From Streptomyces sp. NBC_01803 (GTDB lineage: Bacteria; Actinomycetota; Actinomycetes; Streptomycetales; Streptomycetaceae): a stretch of DNA of 64,000 bases. The stretch is from assembly GCF_035917415.1 (NCBI RefSeq), contig NZ_CP109073.1, forward strand, positions 496,001-560,000. The letters are read 5' to 3'. A program made the position numbers and the translations under genes. The notes below the pieces were generated by a model. That model ran no database searches. It was not told the origin of the DNA and saw only the letters and a program-made list of their open reading frames with translations. Of the stretch, positions 1 to 16,797 are shown piece by piece; positions within the stretch are counted from its first letter, which is position 1, and the number at the start of each line of letters is the position of its first letter.

Positions 1-1
1 C

Positions 2-7239
<7,238 letters not shown>

Positions 7240-7243
<4 letters not shown>

Positions 7244-10200
7244 ACCCGTCCGGACTCACCGACGTGCTGCCGCTGGCCCCGTTGCAGGAGGGGCTGTTCT
7301 TCCACAGCCTCTACGACGGCGACGGGCCCGACGTGTACGTCACGCAGCTCACCCTCGATCTCGACGGCCCGCTGGACGCCGCCGCGCTGCGCCGGGCCGG
7401 CCAGGCGCTGCTGGACCGGCATCCGCAGCTCGGCGCGGCGTTCTGGCTGGACGGCCTCGACCAGCCCGTCCAGGTCCTGCCCCGGCACGTCGAACTGCCC
7501 TGGTCGGAGCTGGACTTCTCCGGCCTGCCGCCGTCCGACCGCGCGGCGGAGGTGTCGCGTTTCCTCGCCGGCGACCGGGCCCGGCGCTTCGACATGGCCA
7601 CGCCCCCGCTGCTCCGCATGGCGCTGCTGCGGCTCGGCCGCGAACGACACCGGCTGGTGCTGACGAACCATCACATCCTGCTGGACGGCTGGTCCACGCC
7701 CGTGCTCGTGCGGGAGCTGTTCGCCCTGTACGACGCGGACGGCGACCCGTCGGTCCTGCCCGGCGCCACCCCCTACCGGGAGTATCTGGCGTGGGTGGCC
7801 GCGCAGGACGCCGACGCCGCCCGCGCGGCCTGGCGCGCGGAGCTGGGCGGCCTGGACGAAGCCACCCGGGCGGTCCCGGCCCCGCCCGGCCGCCCGGTGC
7901 CGCCCCGGAAGCTGACCGCCGAGCTGAGCGATGACCTGACCCGGTCGCTCACCGAGACCGCCCGGTCCCGGGGGCTGACGCTCAGCAACCTCGTGCAGGC
8001 GGCCTGGGCCGTGGTGCTGGGGCGGCTGACCGGCCGCGACGATGTCGTGTTCGGCACGGTGGTGGCCGGCCGGCCGCCCGAACTGCCGGGCGTGGACAGC
8101 ATGGTGGGCCTGTTCATCAACACGGTCCCGGTCCGCCTCCGGCTCGCGCCCGGCGCCGCGCTGTGGACCGTGGCGGCCCAGGCCGGCGACCGGCACCTCG
8201 CCCTGGCCCCGCACCACCACCTGCCGCTGGCGGAGATCCACAAGGCGGCCGGCCTGGACGGGCTCTTCGACACGGTGGTGGTCTTCGAGAACTACCCGGC
8301 CGGCGCCGCCACCCCCACCGCCCGGGCGCTGCGGGTCACCGGCGCGGCGGGTGAGGACGCCACCCACTATCCGCTGATGCTGGCCGCCGTCCCCGGCGCG
8401 CGTCTTCACCTGCGGCTGGACCATCAGCCGGAGGCGATCGGCGAGGAGGCGGCGCGCGCGATCCTCGCGGGCTGCGTCGAGGTCCTGACGGCCCTGGCCG
8501 GCGACCCGGAACGGTCCGTCGCGTCCCTCGACCCGATGCCCCCGGCCGAGCGCCACCGCCTGCTGGCCGAGTGGAACGACACTCGCCGCGACGTGCCGCC
8601 GGTCACCGTGGCCGAGCTGCTCCAGACGTCCGCCCGCGCCCGCCCCGACGCGGTGGCGCTGGTCTCCGGTGACCTGGAGATCGGCTACGAGGAGCTGAAC
8701 GCGCGCGCCAACCGCCTCGCCTGGCTGCTGATCAGCGAGGGGGCCGGGCCGGAGCGGGTGGTCGCCCTGGCCGCGAGCCGGTCGGTCGCCATGGTCGTGG
8801 GGCTGCTGGCCATCCTCAAGTCCGGCGCCGCCTATCTGCCGGTCGATCCCGCCTACCCGCCGGAGCGCGTCGCGGCCATGCTGGATGACGCCCGCCCGGT
8901 GCTCGTCCTCACCGACCAGGCGGCCGAGCCCGCCCTGTCCGCCCTGTCCGCCGAGCCCGCCCGGCCTCCGCTGGTCCTGGACGAGCCGTCCACGCTGGAA
9001 CGGCTGGCGATACGGCCGGCCCGCGATCCGCGCCCCGGCGACCTGCGCGGCGCGGTCACCGGGGCCTCCGCGGTGTCCGTGATCTACACCTCGGGCTCCA
9101 CCGGCCGCCCGAAAGGCGTCGTCGGCACGCAGGGCGGGCTGGTGAACCGCCTGGCGTGGTTCGCGGAGCTCTATCCGTTCGAGGACAACGACCCAGTGTG
9201 CGCGAAGAGTTCGGTGAGCTTCATCGACGGGACCGTGGAGGTGCTGGAGACCCTCGCGCACGGCGGCCGGGTCGTGCTGGCGGACGCGACCACCGCCGGA
9301 TCCCCGGCCGCGCTCGCCGACCTGGTGCACAAGAGCGGCACCAGGGTGCTCACCGCCGTGCCGAGCCTGCTCCAGGCCCTGCTGCGCGAGGAGGAGGACG
9401 CGGGCGGCGGCCCCGCCGGGCGGCTGGCCTCGCTCCGACTGGTCCTCAGCAGCGGCGAGCCCATGCCGGACGACCTGCCGGGCCGGCTGGCGCGGATCTG
9501 CCCGCGGGCCCGGCTGGTCAACTTCTGCGGCTGCACCGAGGCCAGCAGCGAGAGCCTGTACGCCGAGTGCGACGAGCGGGACCGGTCGATCGGCCGACCG
9601 CTGTGGAACACCCGCGCCTATGTGCTGGACTCCGCGCTGCGGCCGGTGCCCCAGGGCGTGCCCGGCGAGCTGTACTACGGGGGCGCGGGGGTGGGCCGCG
9701 GCTACGCGGGTCGGCCCGGGATCACCGCCGGGCGGTTCGTCGCCGACCCGTTCGGCGCGCCGGGCGAGCGGATGTACCGCACCGGGGATCTCGTCGCGTG
9801 GCGCCCGGACGGCAGCCTCACCTTCCTCGGCCGCTCGGACGACCAGGTGAAGGTGCGCGGGGTCCGCGTCGAGCCGGGGGAGGTGGAGGCCGTGCTGCTG
9901 GACCACCCCGATGTCCGGGAGGCGGCCGTCGCCGCCCGTGAACGGCCGGAGGGCGGACAGGAGTTGGTGGCCTACGCGGTGCCGGCCGCCGACCGCGTGC
10001 CGGACGCGGCCACGCTGCGCCGCCACGCGGCGGACCGGCTGCCCGCACCGATGGTGCCCGGCGCCGTCGTGGTGCTGGACGCGCTGCCGCGCACCCCCAA
10101 CGGCAAGGTCAACCGCCGTGCGTTGCCCGCGCCGGACGCCGCCGCCCACGGCCAGGCACCGCCGGGGAATCCGGACGAGCAGGTGCTGTGCGAGCTGTTC

Positions 10201-11181
10201 GCGGACGTCCTGGGCGTGCCGGGGGTCGGTGCCGACGACGACTTCTTCTCGCTCGGCGGCCACTCCCTGCTGGCCACCCGGCTCATCGCCCGGATCCGCT
10301 CGGTGCTCGGCGCCGATGTCACCCTCCGGGCCCTGTTCGACGCCCCGACCCCCGCCGGACTGGCCGCCCGCCTCGGCTTCGGCGCCGCCCGCGACGCCTG
10401 GTCCGTGCTGCTGCCGCTGCGGTCCACCGGCTCCCGGGCGCCGCTGTTCTGCGTCCATCCGGCGGGCGGCTTCGGCTGGTGCTACGCCGGGCTGCTGCGC
10501 CATCTCCCCACCGACCGGCCGGTATACGCCCTCCAGGCGCCCGGCCTGACCGACCCCGACCGGGTGGCCGCCGGCGTCGAGGAGCTCGCCGCCGAGTACC
10601 GCGCCCGGATCCGCGCGGTCCAGCCCACCGGCCCGTACCACCTGCTCGGCTGGTCCTTCGGCGGGCAGCTCGCCCACGCCGTCGCGGCCGGGCTGCGGGA
10701 CGACGGCGAACGGGTGGCGCTGCTGGCCCTGCTGGACGCCTACCCGCCCGAGGAGCTGCCCGCGGCGGAGCCGGTGGACGGTTCGGAGATCCTGCGGTTC
10801 CTGTTCACCGAGTACTTCGGCATCGCGCCGCCCCCCGCCGGGGACGGCCCGCTGGACGCCGCCCGCGCCGCCCGGCTGCTGCGCGCCTCGGGGACCGCGG
10901 ACCTGTCGGAACGCGAGCTGGCGGCCATCGCCGCCGTCCTGCCCGCCAGTGCCCGCGCCGCGCGGGAGCACCGCCCGGTGCCGTACGACGGCGACCTGCT
11001 GCTGTTCCGCGCGACCCTCGGGCGGCCCGAGGGCGCGCCCGATCCGCACGCCTGGCGGCCGTATGTCACCGGCCGGATCGATGTCCACGACATCGGGACC
11101 ACCCACGGGCACATGACCCGCCCGGCCGAACTCGCCCGGATCGCTTCCGTGGTCCGCGCCGCCCTGGACCGCAGCTCCTGA
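7240..11181 (+). CDS. Terminal NRPS module C-A-PCP-TE
   Basis: This 1313-aa protein starts at the ATG in the ATGA overlap, with GGAGGT at 7227-7232. Its order is: C domain (HHILLDG, about 144), placed after an upstream epimerase and so expected to take a D-configured donor; A domain ([11 protein letters not shown], about 615); PCP (LGGHSLLA, about 1006); and a type I thioesterase (GWSFGG, about 1138; [10 protein letters not shown] near the end). It should add the last residue and release the peptide. The A domain is odd. At core A4 it reads SFIDGTVEV, so the usual Asp235 is Ile and the Asp sits one place later. Core A5 is [11 protein letters not shown], not NxYGPTE. An Asp at position 236 is known from beta-alanine-type codes, so a beta- or otherwise non-standard amino acid is inferred. 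Confidence 0.95.
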
Positions 11182-11280
11182 TACCGGACCCGGCCCGGGA
11201 GCCCGACCGCCGACCGCCGACCGGCCGAACAGCCCGACGAACAGCCCGATCGAACCACCCGACTGAGAGGACGAGACCCC

Positions 11281-11490
11281 ATGGCCAACCCCTTCGAGGA
11301 CGACGACGCCCGCTACCTCGTGCTGCGGAACGCGGAGGAGCAGTACTCCCTGTGGCCCGCCTTCGCCGCCGTGCCCGACGGCTGGACGGTGGTGCACGAG
11401 GAGGACGGCCGCCAGGAGTGCCTGGACTACATCGAGCGGCACTGGACCGACATGCGGCCCAGGAGCCTGACCAGCCGCGCGGCCGACTGA
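11281..11490 (+). CDS. MbtH-like NRPS accessory protein
   Basis: This 69-aa protein carries the MbtH signature: an [10 protein letters not shown] stretch, PDGW, then [14 protein letters not shown] and SL. MbtH-like proteins bind A domains and are often needed for their folding or activity. The gene lies 99 bp after the terminal NRPS and 13 bp before the P450, so it is almost certainly transcribed with them. The start is the ATG at 11281, preceded by GAGAGGACGAG. Its length is normal for the family. Confidence 0.96.
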   Translation: MANPFEDDDARYLVLRNAEEQYSLWPAFAAVPDGWTVVHEEDGRQECLDYIERHWTDMRPRSLTSRAAD

Positions 11491-11503
11491 CCGGGCCGGG
11501 ACC

Positions 11504-12853
11504 ATGACCAGCGACGAACCAGCCGACCGGGCCGACCCCCCTCCGGCCGAACTGGCCGACCCTGGCCTGGCCGACCTGGCCGGCGTGGCCGATCTGGCCG
11601 GCGTGGCCGACCTGGCCGGCGTGGCCGATCTGGCCGACCCCGGTCTGTACCGGACCGGGGAGCCGGAGGCCCTGTGGGCGCGGCTGCGCGCCGCCTCCCC
11701 GGTGCACCGCGACCGGCGTCCGGACGCGACGTGGTTCTGGGCGGTGCTCGGCCACCGCGAGGCGACCGAAGTGCTCAAAAATCCGCGGCTGTTCGTCTCC
11801 GGCCGGGGCATGCGGCTGGACGACAACCCGGAGGCGACCAGGGCGGCGTCCGGCCGCATGCTCATCGTCTCCGACCCGCCGCGCCACGCGCAGCTCCGGC
11901 GGGTGATGAACTCCGCCTTCACGCCCAGAATGGTCGCCCGGCTGCGCCGGAACATGCGGGTGACCGTGAGCGCCGTGATCGACGAGGCCCTGGAGCGCGG
12001 GGTGTGCGACTTCACCGACGTCGCCGCCCGGCTGCCCGTGTCGGTCATCTGCGACATGCTCGGAGTGCCCCCCGCCGACCGGGACTTCATGCTGGAGCGG
12101 ACGATGACCGCGTTCGGTGGCCCGGCCGGGGGCGGCGCCGACCGCGCGGCGGTGGCCAGGGCGCACACCGACATCCTGCTCTACTACGCCGAGCTGGTCG
12201 AACGCCGCCGCCGGGAGCCGGGCGACGACGTCGTCTCGGCCCTGGTCCGGGGCACGGTGGACGGCCGCCCGCTGACCGACGAGGAGATCTACCTCAACTG
12301 CGACGGCCTGGTCTCCGGCGCGAACGAGACCACCCGGCACGCCACGGTGGGCGGGCTGCGCGCCCTGATGCTGCACCCCGACGAGTGGTCCGTGCTGCGC
12401 CGGGCGGACCACCCGGTGGAGACCACCGCGCAGGAGATCCTGCGCTACACCAGCCCGGCGATGCACGTGCTGCGCACCGTCGAACGCGACACCGAGCTGG
12501 CCGGGCACCGGCTGCGGGCCGGTGACCGGGTCGCCGTCTGGCTGCCCGCCGCCAACCGCGACCCGGCCGTCTTCCCCGATCCGGAACGGTTCGACGCGGC
12601 GCGGACCCCCAACCGCCACCTGGCGCTCGCGCCCGGCGAGCACTACTGCCTGGGCTCGTCCCTCGCCCTGGCCGAGCTCACCGTCACCTTCGAGGAGCTC
12701 CGTGACCGGGTGGAGCTCCCCGAACCGGCGGGACCGGCGCGGCGGCTGGGGTCCCATCTCATCTGGGGCTTCGCCTCGCTCCCGGTGCGGCTACGCCCCC
12801 GCGCCGGACGGCGCCCCCCGGTCGCCGCGGGCCCGGCGGGAGCGCGGGGGTGA
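11504..12853 (+). CDS. Cytochrome P450, NRPS-cluster tailoring enzyme
   Basis: A 449-aa P450 with the I-helix SGANETTRHA (acid-alcohol pair E-T), the K-helix ExxR (EILR, about 311) and the heme-ligand Cys at about 382 in APGEHYCLG. Relative to the usual FGxGxHxCxG, the Phe seven residues before the Cys is Leu and the next Gly is Ala; this is tolerated in some actinobacterial P450s. The N-terminus holds a six-residue repeat, GVADLA three times, encoded by 18-bp units at 11581-11634. The location suggests oxidation of the peptide or of a carrier-bound residue; the substrate cannot be read from sequence. The 3' end overlaps the convergent regulator by about 63 bp. Confidence 0.93.
   Translation: MTSDEPADRADPPPAELADPGLADLAGVADLAGVADLAGVADLADPGLYRTGEPEALWARLRAASPVHRDRRPDATWFWAVLGHREATEVLKNPRLFVSGRGMRLDDNPEATRAASGRMLIVSDPPRHAQLRRVMNSAFTPRMVARLRRNMRVTVSAVIDEALERGVCDFTDVAARLPVSVICDMLGVPPADRDFMLERTMTAFGGPAGGGADRAAVARAHTDILLYYAELVERRRREPGDDVVSALVRGTVDGRPLTDEEIYLNCDGLVSGANETTRHATVGGLRALMLHPDEWSVLRRADHPVETTAQEILRYTSPAMHVLRTVERDTELAGHRLRAGDRVAVWLPAANRDPAVFPDPERFDAARTPNRHLALAPGEHYCLGSSLALAELTVTFEELRDRVELPEPAGPARRLGSHLIWGFASLPVRLRPRAGRRPPVAAGPAGARG
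11581..11634 (+). repeat. Three tandem 18-bp units in the P450 N-terminus
   Basis: Near-identical units CGGCGTGGCCGAYCTGGC begin at 11581, 11599 and 11617 and encode GVADLA repeats. They lie before the P450 fold proper, so copy-number change would be silent for catalysis. Confidence 0.85.
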
Positions 12854-13837
12854 CGGCGGGACGCGCCGCGCCCCCTGGCCCGGGACGCGCCCGGGACCCG
12901 ACTCGGCGGCGCCACCGGTCGTGGTGCGGGGGGCGGCGGGAATCAGGCCGAGCGCCGCCGCCCGCAGTCCGGCCTGGAACCGCGAGGAGGCGCCCAGCCG
13001 TTGCATCGCCTCGGCGACGTGTCTGCGGTAGGTGCGCACGGACATGCTGAGCGCGCGGGCGGCCACCTCGTCGGTGTGCCCGGCGGCCAGCATCCCCAGC
13101 ACCTCGCGCAGCGGACTGTCCTCCCCGTCGTCGTCGAAGGCGAAGCCGGCGGCCAGGGTCCACTGCACGGCACCGTGGAAGACGGCGTCGAACAGCGCGT
13201 ACAGGGAGCGCACGGTGTTCGGCTCCCGGACCGCGAGGCACACCCGCTGTCCGGGAGCGCTGGTGTGCAGGATGACGATGGTCCGGCCGAGCACCGCGAA
13301 GCTGGGCAACGGCTGGCCGGACACCCGCACTTCGGCGCCGTGCCGGACCAGGCGCTCCAGATATCCCGACGCCCCGGCCCCACCGTTCTCGCCGGCCAGC
13401 GCGAGGGTGCGCACGGAGGCTCCGCGCCGCAGCAGCCGCTCCTCCAGGCACGGCGGGAAGCCGCTGTGGTGGGCGGTGGCGGTGGAATGGTGGACGAAGG
13501 ACAGGTCCACGGGCCGGCGCGCGGAATCCGTGAGCCACTGGTCGATCACCGAATGGAGGGCGTCCTCCGAGGGGAGCGCCTCCATGAGGGTGGGCGGGGC
13601 GCCTCGCATACTGCTGTAGCTGCCCAGCGCCGACTGGATGAGATTCTGCGCCTGGAGAAGCGCCTCTTCGACATATCCCGCCCCTTTTCCTGAAGGTGAT
13701 TCTCTGTCGTCCGCGGGTAATTGACCGATGCCGCTGCGCGTCGTGCTCAAATCGACCCCCGTACTGCCGATCGCGGTCCGTTCCGCTGTCCTCGCGACTT
13801 CCACTACTCGCACTTGTCGCGTACACGCCCCGTACAC
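12791..13837 (-). CDS. LuxR-type (C-terminal HTH) regulator of the NRPS cluster
   Basis: The C-terminal part (GHTDEVAARALSMSVRTYRR, then HVAEAMQRLGASSRFQAGL) is a LuxR-type helix-turn-helix. The middle resembles TrmB/PLD-like ligand domains of Streptomyces pathway regulators. The frame is open to an ATG at 13990, but the 5' part reads like non-coding DNA. I chose the GTG at 13837 because a TATAAG box (13876-13871) lies just upstream; GTGs at 13813 and 13804 are alternatives, and none has a strong ribosome site. A TTA codon (13718-13720) follows any of these starts, suggesting bldA dependence. The last 63 bp overlap the P450 end on the other strand. Control of the NRPS genes is inferred from position. 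Confidence 0.8.
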   Translation of the reverse strand: MYGACTRQVRVVEVARTAERTAIGSTGVDLSTTRSGIGQLPADDRESPSGKGAGYVEEALLQAQNLIQSALGSYSSMRGAPPTLMEALPSEDALHSVIDQWLTDSARRPVDLSFVHHSTATAHHSGFPPCLEERLLRRGASVRTLALAGENGGAGASGYLERLVRHGAEVRVSGQPLPSFAVLGRTIVILHTSAPGQRVCLAVREPNTVRSLYALFDAVFHGAVQWTLAAGFAFDDDGEDSPLREVLGMLAAGHTDEVAARALSMSVRTYRRHVAEAMQRLGASSRFQAGLRAAALGLIPAAPRTTTGGAAESGPGRVPGQGARRVPPSPPRSRRARGDRGAPSGAGA

Positions 13838-14753
13838 GTTTATGGCGTTCCCCGACCCCCCGAGATCGCCCTTATAAAATACCGCCTGTCCCGCGACGGC
13901 CATAGCGGGTAATCCAGGCCAGTGATCTATGTCACATCGGGCCTCAAGGGGCTGACTGACTGAAATGGGTGGGGAGTTGGGCGGGGTCATGGCGGGCGGA
14001 GCGCCGCCTGCGGGTCGGTGTCAGGGCTGCTCGTGGCGCTTTCCCGGGGCGTCCCCGGGCAGCGGCGACCGATCGGCCGCCGACCGGCAGGCGTCCGGAT
14101 CAAGCCGCCCACGAACAATGCGGACGACCGAATTCCACATGTAAGAGATTTCACGGGCGGCTCCGGCGGCGAATTGTGGAGTGCCACGGCGCCCGCCCCG
14201 ATTTCCGTGGCGCCCCCGCGCGGAATCCTTTCCGGGCCGCCGGTCCCGCGTAATCGTGGTGGCGCCGCGTCCGGGAGCGATCGGCGGTGATCGGCCCCGC
14301 GCCGCGCTTGGCGCGACCAATTCCCAACTGTCCCTTGCGTGTTGATGCCGCACATGGCCGACCGCATTCCCCCCGGTCCCCGGCCCGGACGATCTTTCAG
14401 GCGTTGAGCTGCGGCCCATGGGCAATCAGAGGCGCATGGTTCGGCTGGAACCTCCCGGGGTGTACGCACCCCACCACGACACCCACCTGCCCAGCCGGGC
14501 CCCGCCGCGCGAACGTCCACGGGCACCGGCCCCCGCGCGCTCGCTGTGGGCACCGGCGCCGCGGCACCGCCCCTCGCTGACAAAAAGATCGACCATCAGA
14601 TATGAACGCACGTCATATCGCCGCGGCTGATGGCCGCGAGCCGCCACGTGCGCGCCGCGTGGCGACCGGCCGGGGGCGCGAGGGGCGGGAGGCGGCGCGG
14701 TAAGTTCTCCACGGTGCCGGCCGTTCATCTCGTCGACACCGGAGGGCGATCGG
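13838..14753. other. 915-bp gene-free region between divergent transcripts
   Basis: No frame here has convincing codon use; the open frames lack recognisable motifs. The region holds a TATAAG-like box (13871-13876) for the regulator and an inverted repeat (14599-14619) in front of the GT87/PAP2 gene. Local AT content rises around 13860-13930 and 14580-14620, as is usual for promoters in this genome type. Confidence 0.6.
14599..14619. promoter_or_regulatory. Perfect 7-bp inverted repeat, candidate operator
   Basis: GATATGA - 7 bp - TCATATC, in an AT-rich island about 135 bp before the GT87/PAP2 start. Size and symmetry fit a TetR-type operator; no cognate regulator gene is adjacent. Confidence 0.45.
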
Positions 14754-16700
14754 GTGGTGCGGACGAGACGACAGGGGGACGGCACGGTGAACGTCCGTGG
14801 CCGGTGGGCGGTGGGGGCGCTGTGGCTGCTGGCCGGGTTCCTCGCCGTCCGGGAGGCCGTGACACTGCTGCGGCGGCCGGCGGGTGAGCGGCTCACCGCC
14901 CTGCACACGTGGCTCGGCGCGGACGGCTCCCGCTACGACGGCGGCGGCCCGTTCCCCGACCCGCCCTTCTCGGCGCTGTCGCTGGAGCCCTTCCCCGACG
15001 ATCCCGGCATCGCGCTGGACGCCGCGTGGACCGTGGGCATCCTGCTGCTCGTCGCCGCCCTCGGGCTGGTCGCGGCGCGCGGCCTGCCCGCGCCCGTGGC
15101 GGCCCGGACGGCGTGGCTCGCACCGCCCGCCGCCCTCTGTCTGCTGCTCGTCTCACGGCCCGTGCGCGAGGCGCTCGCCGAGGGGCGGCCCGGCCTGCTG
15201 CCCGTCCTGCTGGTGCTGGCCGGCTGGCTGCTGGTGCCCGGCCAACGCCGAGGGGGCGTACTCATCGGCGTCGGGGCCGCGTTACAGCCCGTGCTGCTCC
15301 TCTTCGTCCCGCTGCTGGCACTCGCGGGTCGGCGGCGCGGGGCGGCCGGCGCGGCCGGGGCCTTCGCCGCCTGCACGGCGGTGGCCTGGGCCGCGCTGCC
15401 CGGCGACAGCGTCACGTACTGGGCGCGCCACCCGGCGGGCGCCGGGCTCGGGGACGCTCCGGACGGGGTGGACAACCAGTCACTGCACGGCGCCCTGCTG
15501 CGGCTGGGCCTGACCGGACCCGGCGAACGGGCGCTGTTCCTCGCGCTGGCCGCCGCCGTCTGCGTGCTGGCGCTGCGCCGCGCCGTCCGCTACGCGCGGG
15601 ACGACCAGGCGCTGCTGGCCGCCGCCGTCGTCGGCTGCGCCGCACTGGCCGTGACGCCCGTGGCCGGGGAGCACCAGCAGGTGTGGATTCTGCTCGCCGC
15701 CGCCGGACGGGCCGGGCGGCGCACCGCCGACCGGCCGGTGTGGCCGGTGTTCGCGGCGCTGGTGGTGACGTTCGAGGGCACGGTGCTGGTGCCCACGATG
15801 GATTCGCTCGCCCCGATCGGGGAGAACTTCCCGCTGATCGCCGCCCTGCTGGCGGCCTGCGCGGTGCGGTTCCTGCCGCGCGCCTCGGACCTGTGGGCGC
15901 GTCCGGTGGTGGCCGGCCCGGCCGGGCGGCCCAACCTGCTGCTGGAGCTGCTGCTCATCCGCGTCGGATACTTCGTGTACTCGTGGACGCGCGGCCGGGC
16001 GGCGGGCGACCGGGCCACGGCGGAGGCCCACGGCCATCACGTGCTGGACATCCAGCGGTTCCTGCGGATCGATGTCGAGTACGACCTCAACCGCGCGGTG
16101 GCGCAGTCCCGTTGGCTGGCCGACGCGATGGACTTCTACTACCACACGTTCCACTTCGCGGTGCCGCTGACGATCCTCGGCTGGCTGCTGGTCCGCCACC
16201 CGGCGGCCTACCGGGGCGCGCGGCGGGCGCTCGCGTTCACCACGCTGTTCGGGCTCGCCGGCTTCTGGCTCTACCCGCTGGCGCCGCCGCGCCTGATGCC
16301 CGGTCTCGGCTTCATCGACACCGCCAACGGCCCGCAGGACTTCGACGATCCCCGGTACGGGGTGCTGACCGGGATCTCCAACCCGTACGCGGCGATGCCG
16401 TCGCTGCACGTCGGCTGGTCGCTGTGGTGCGCGCTGATCCTGTGGCGGATGGCGCCCCAGCGCTGGTCGCGGGTGGCGGGCTTCGCCTATCCGCTGCTGA
16501 CGTCGGTGGTGGTGATGGGCACCGCCAACCACTACCTGCTGGACGCGGTCGGCGGCGTGATCGTGGTCGCCGGCGGCTTCGCCGCCTCCCGGGCGGTCGG
16601 CCGCGCGCTCGCGCTCCAGCCGGCCGTGCCGTCCCCGGCCGCGGGACCGGGACCGGAGCCGGGGCGGCGGGCCGAGGAGAGGCTGCCGGAACGGGTCTGA
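14754..16700 (+). CDS. Bifunctional GT87-like / PAP2 phosphatase membrane protein
   Basis: This 648-aa protein starts at a GTG with GGAGGG at 14741-14746. The N-terminal half is a run of hydrophobic segments of the GT87 (DUF2029) polyprenyl-phosphate sugar transferase type. The C-terminal half is a PAP2 phosphatase with AMPSLHVGW (about 545) and HYLLDAVGG (about 593), the conserved PSxxH and HxxxD motifs. This fused architecture is known in Streptomyces. A role in lipid-linked glycan or inositol-phospholipid metabolism at the membrane is likely but not proven. Residue 177 is a TTA codon (15282-15284), rare in this genome type, so translation may depend on the bldA tRNA. It converges with the CoA-lyase gene, with a hairpin between them. 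Confidence 0.87.
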   Translation: MVRTRRQGDGTVNVRGRWAVGALWLLAGFLAVREAVTLLRRPAGERLTALHTWLGADGSRYDGGGPFPDPPFSALSLEPFPDDPGIALDAAWTVGILLLVAALGLVAARGLPAPVAARTAWLAPPAALCLLLVSRPVREALAEGRPGLLPVLLVLAGWLLVPGQRRGGVLIGVGAALQPVLLLFVPLLALAGRRRGAAGAAGAFAACTAVAWAALPGDSVTYWARHPAGAGLGDAPDGVDNQSLHGALLRLGLTGPGERALFLALAAAVCVLALRRAVRYARDDQALLAAAVVGCAALAVTPVAGEHQQVWILLAAAGRAGRRTADRPVWPVFAALVVTFEGTVLVPTMDSLAPIGENFPLIAALLAACAVRFLPRASDLWARPVVAGPAGRPNLLLELLLIRVGYFVYSWTRGRAAGDRATAEAHGHHVLDIQRFLRIDVEYDLNRAVAQSRWLADAMDFYYHTFHFAVPLTILGWLLVRHPAAYRGARRALAFTTLFGLAGFWLYPLAPPRLMPGLGFIDTANGPQDFDDPRYGVLTGISNPYAAMPSLHVGWSLWCALILWRMAPQRWSRVAGFAYPLLTSVVVMGTANHYLLDAVGGVIVVAGGFAASRAVGRALALQPAVPSPAAGPGPEPGRRAEERLPERV

Positions 16701-16740
16701 GGCGACCGTCCGCGCACGGCGCCCGGCGCCACGTTCCGGC

Positions 16741-16762
16741 CGTTCGGCGCCTCGACCGAACG
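16741..16762. terminator. Hairpin between convergent genes
   Basis: CGTTCGG - 8 nt - CCGAACG, lying between the GT87/PAP2 stop (16700) and the convergent CoA-lyase stop (16798). No T-run is present, as is usual in actinomycetes. Confidence 0.5.
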
Positions 16763-16797
16763 CCTCGCGCCGCCGCCCGAGCGGTCCTGACCCCGCG

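Noticed and set aside
13987..14583. Minus-strand open frame of 198 codons in the gap before the GT87/PAP2 gene
   Set aside because: No ribosome site, poor codon pattern and no recognisable motif.
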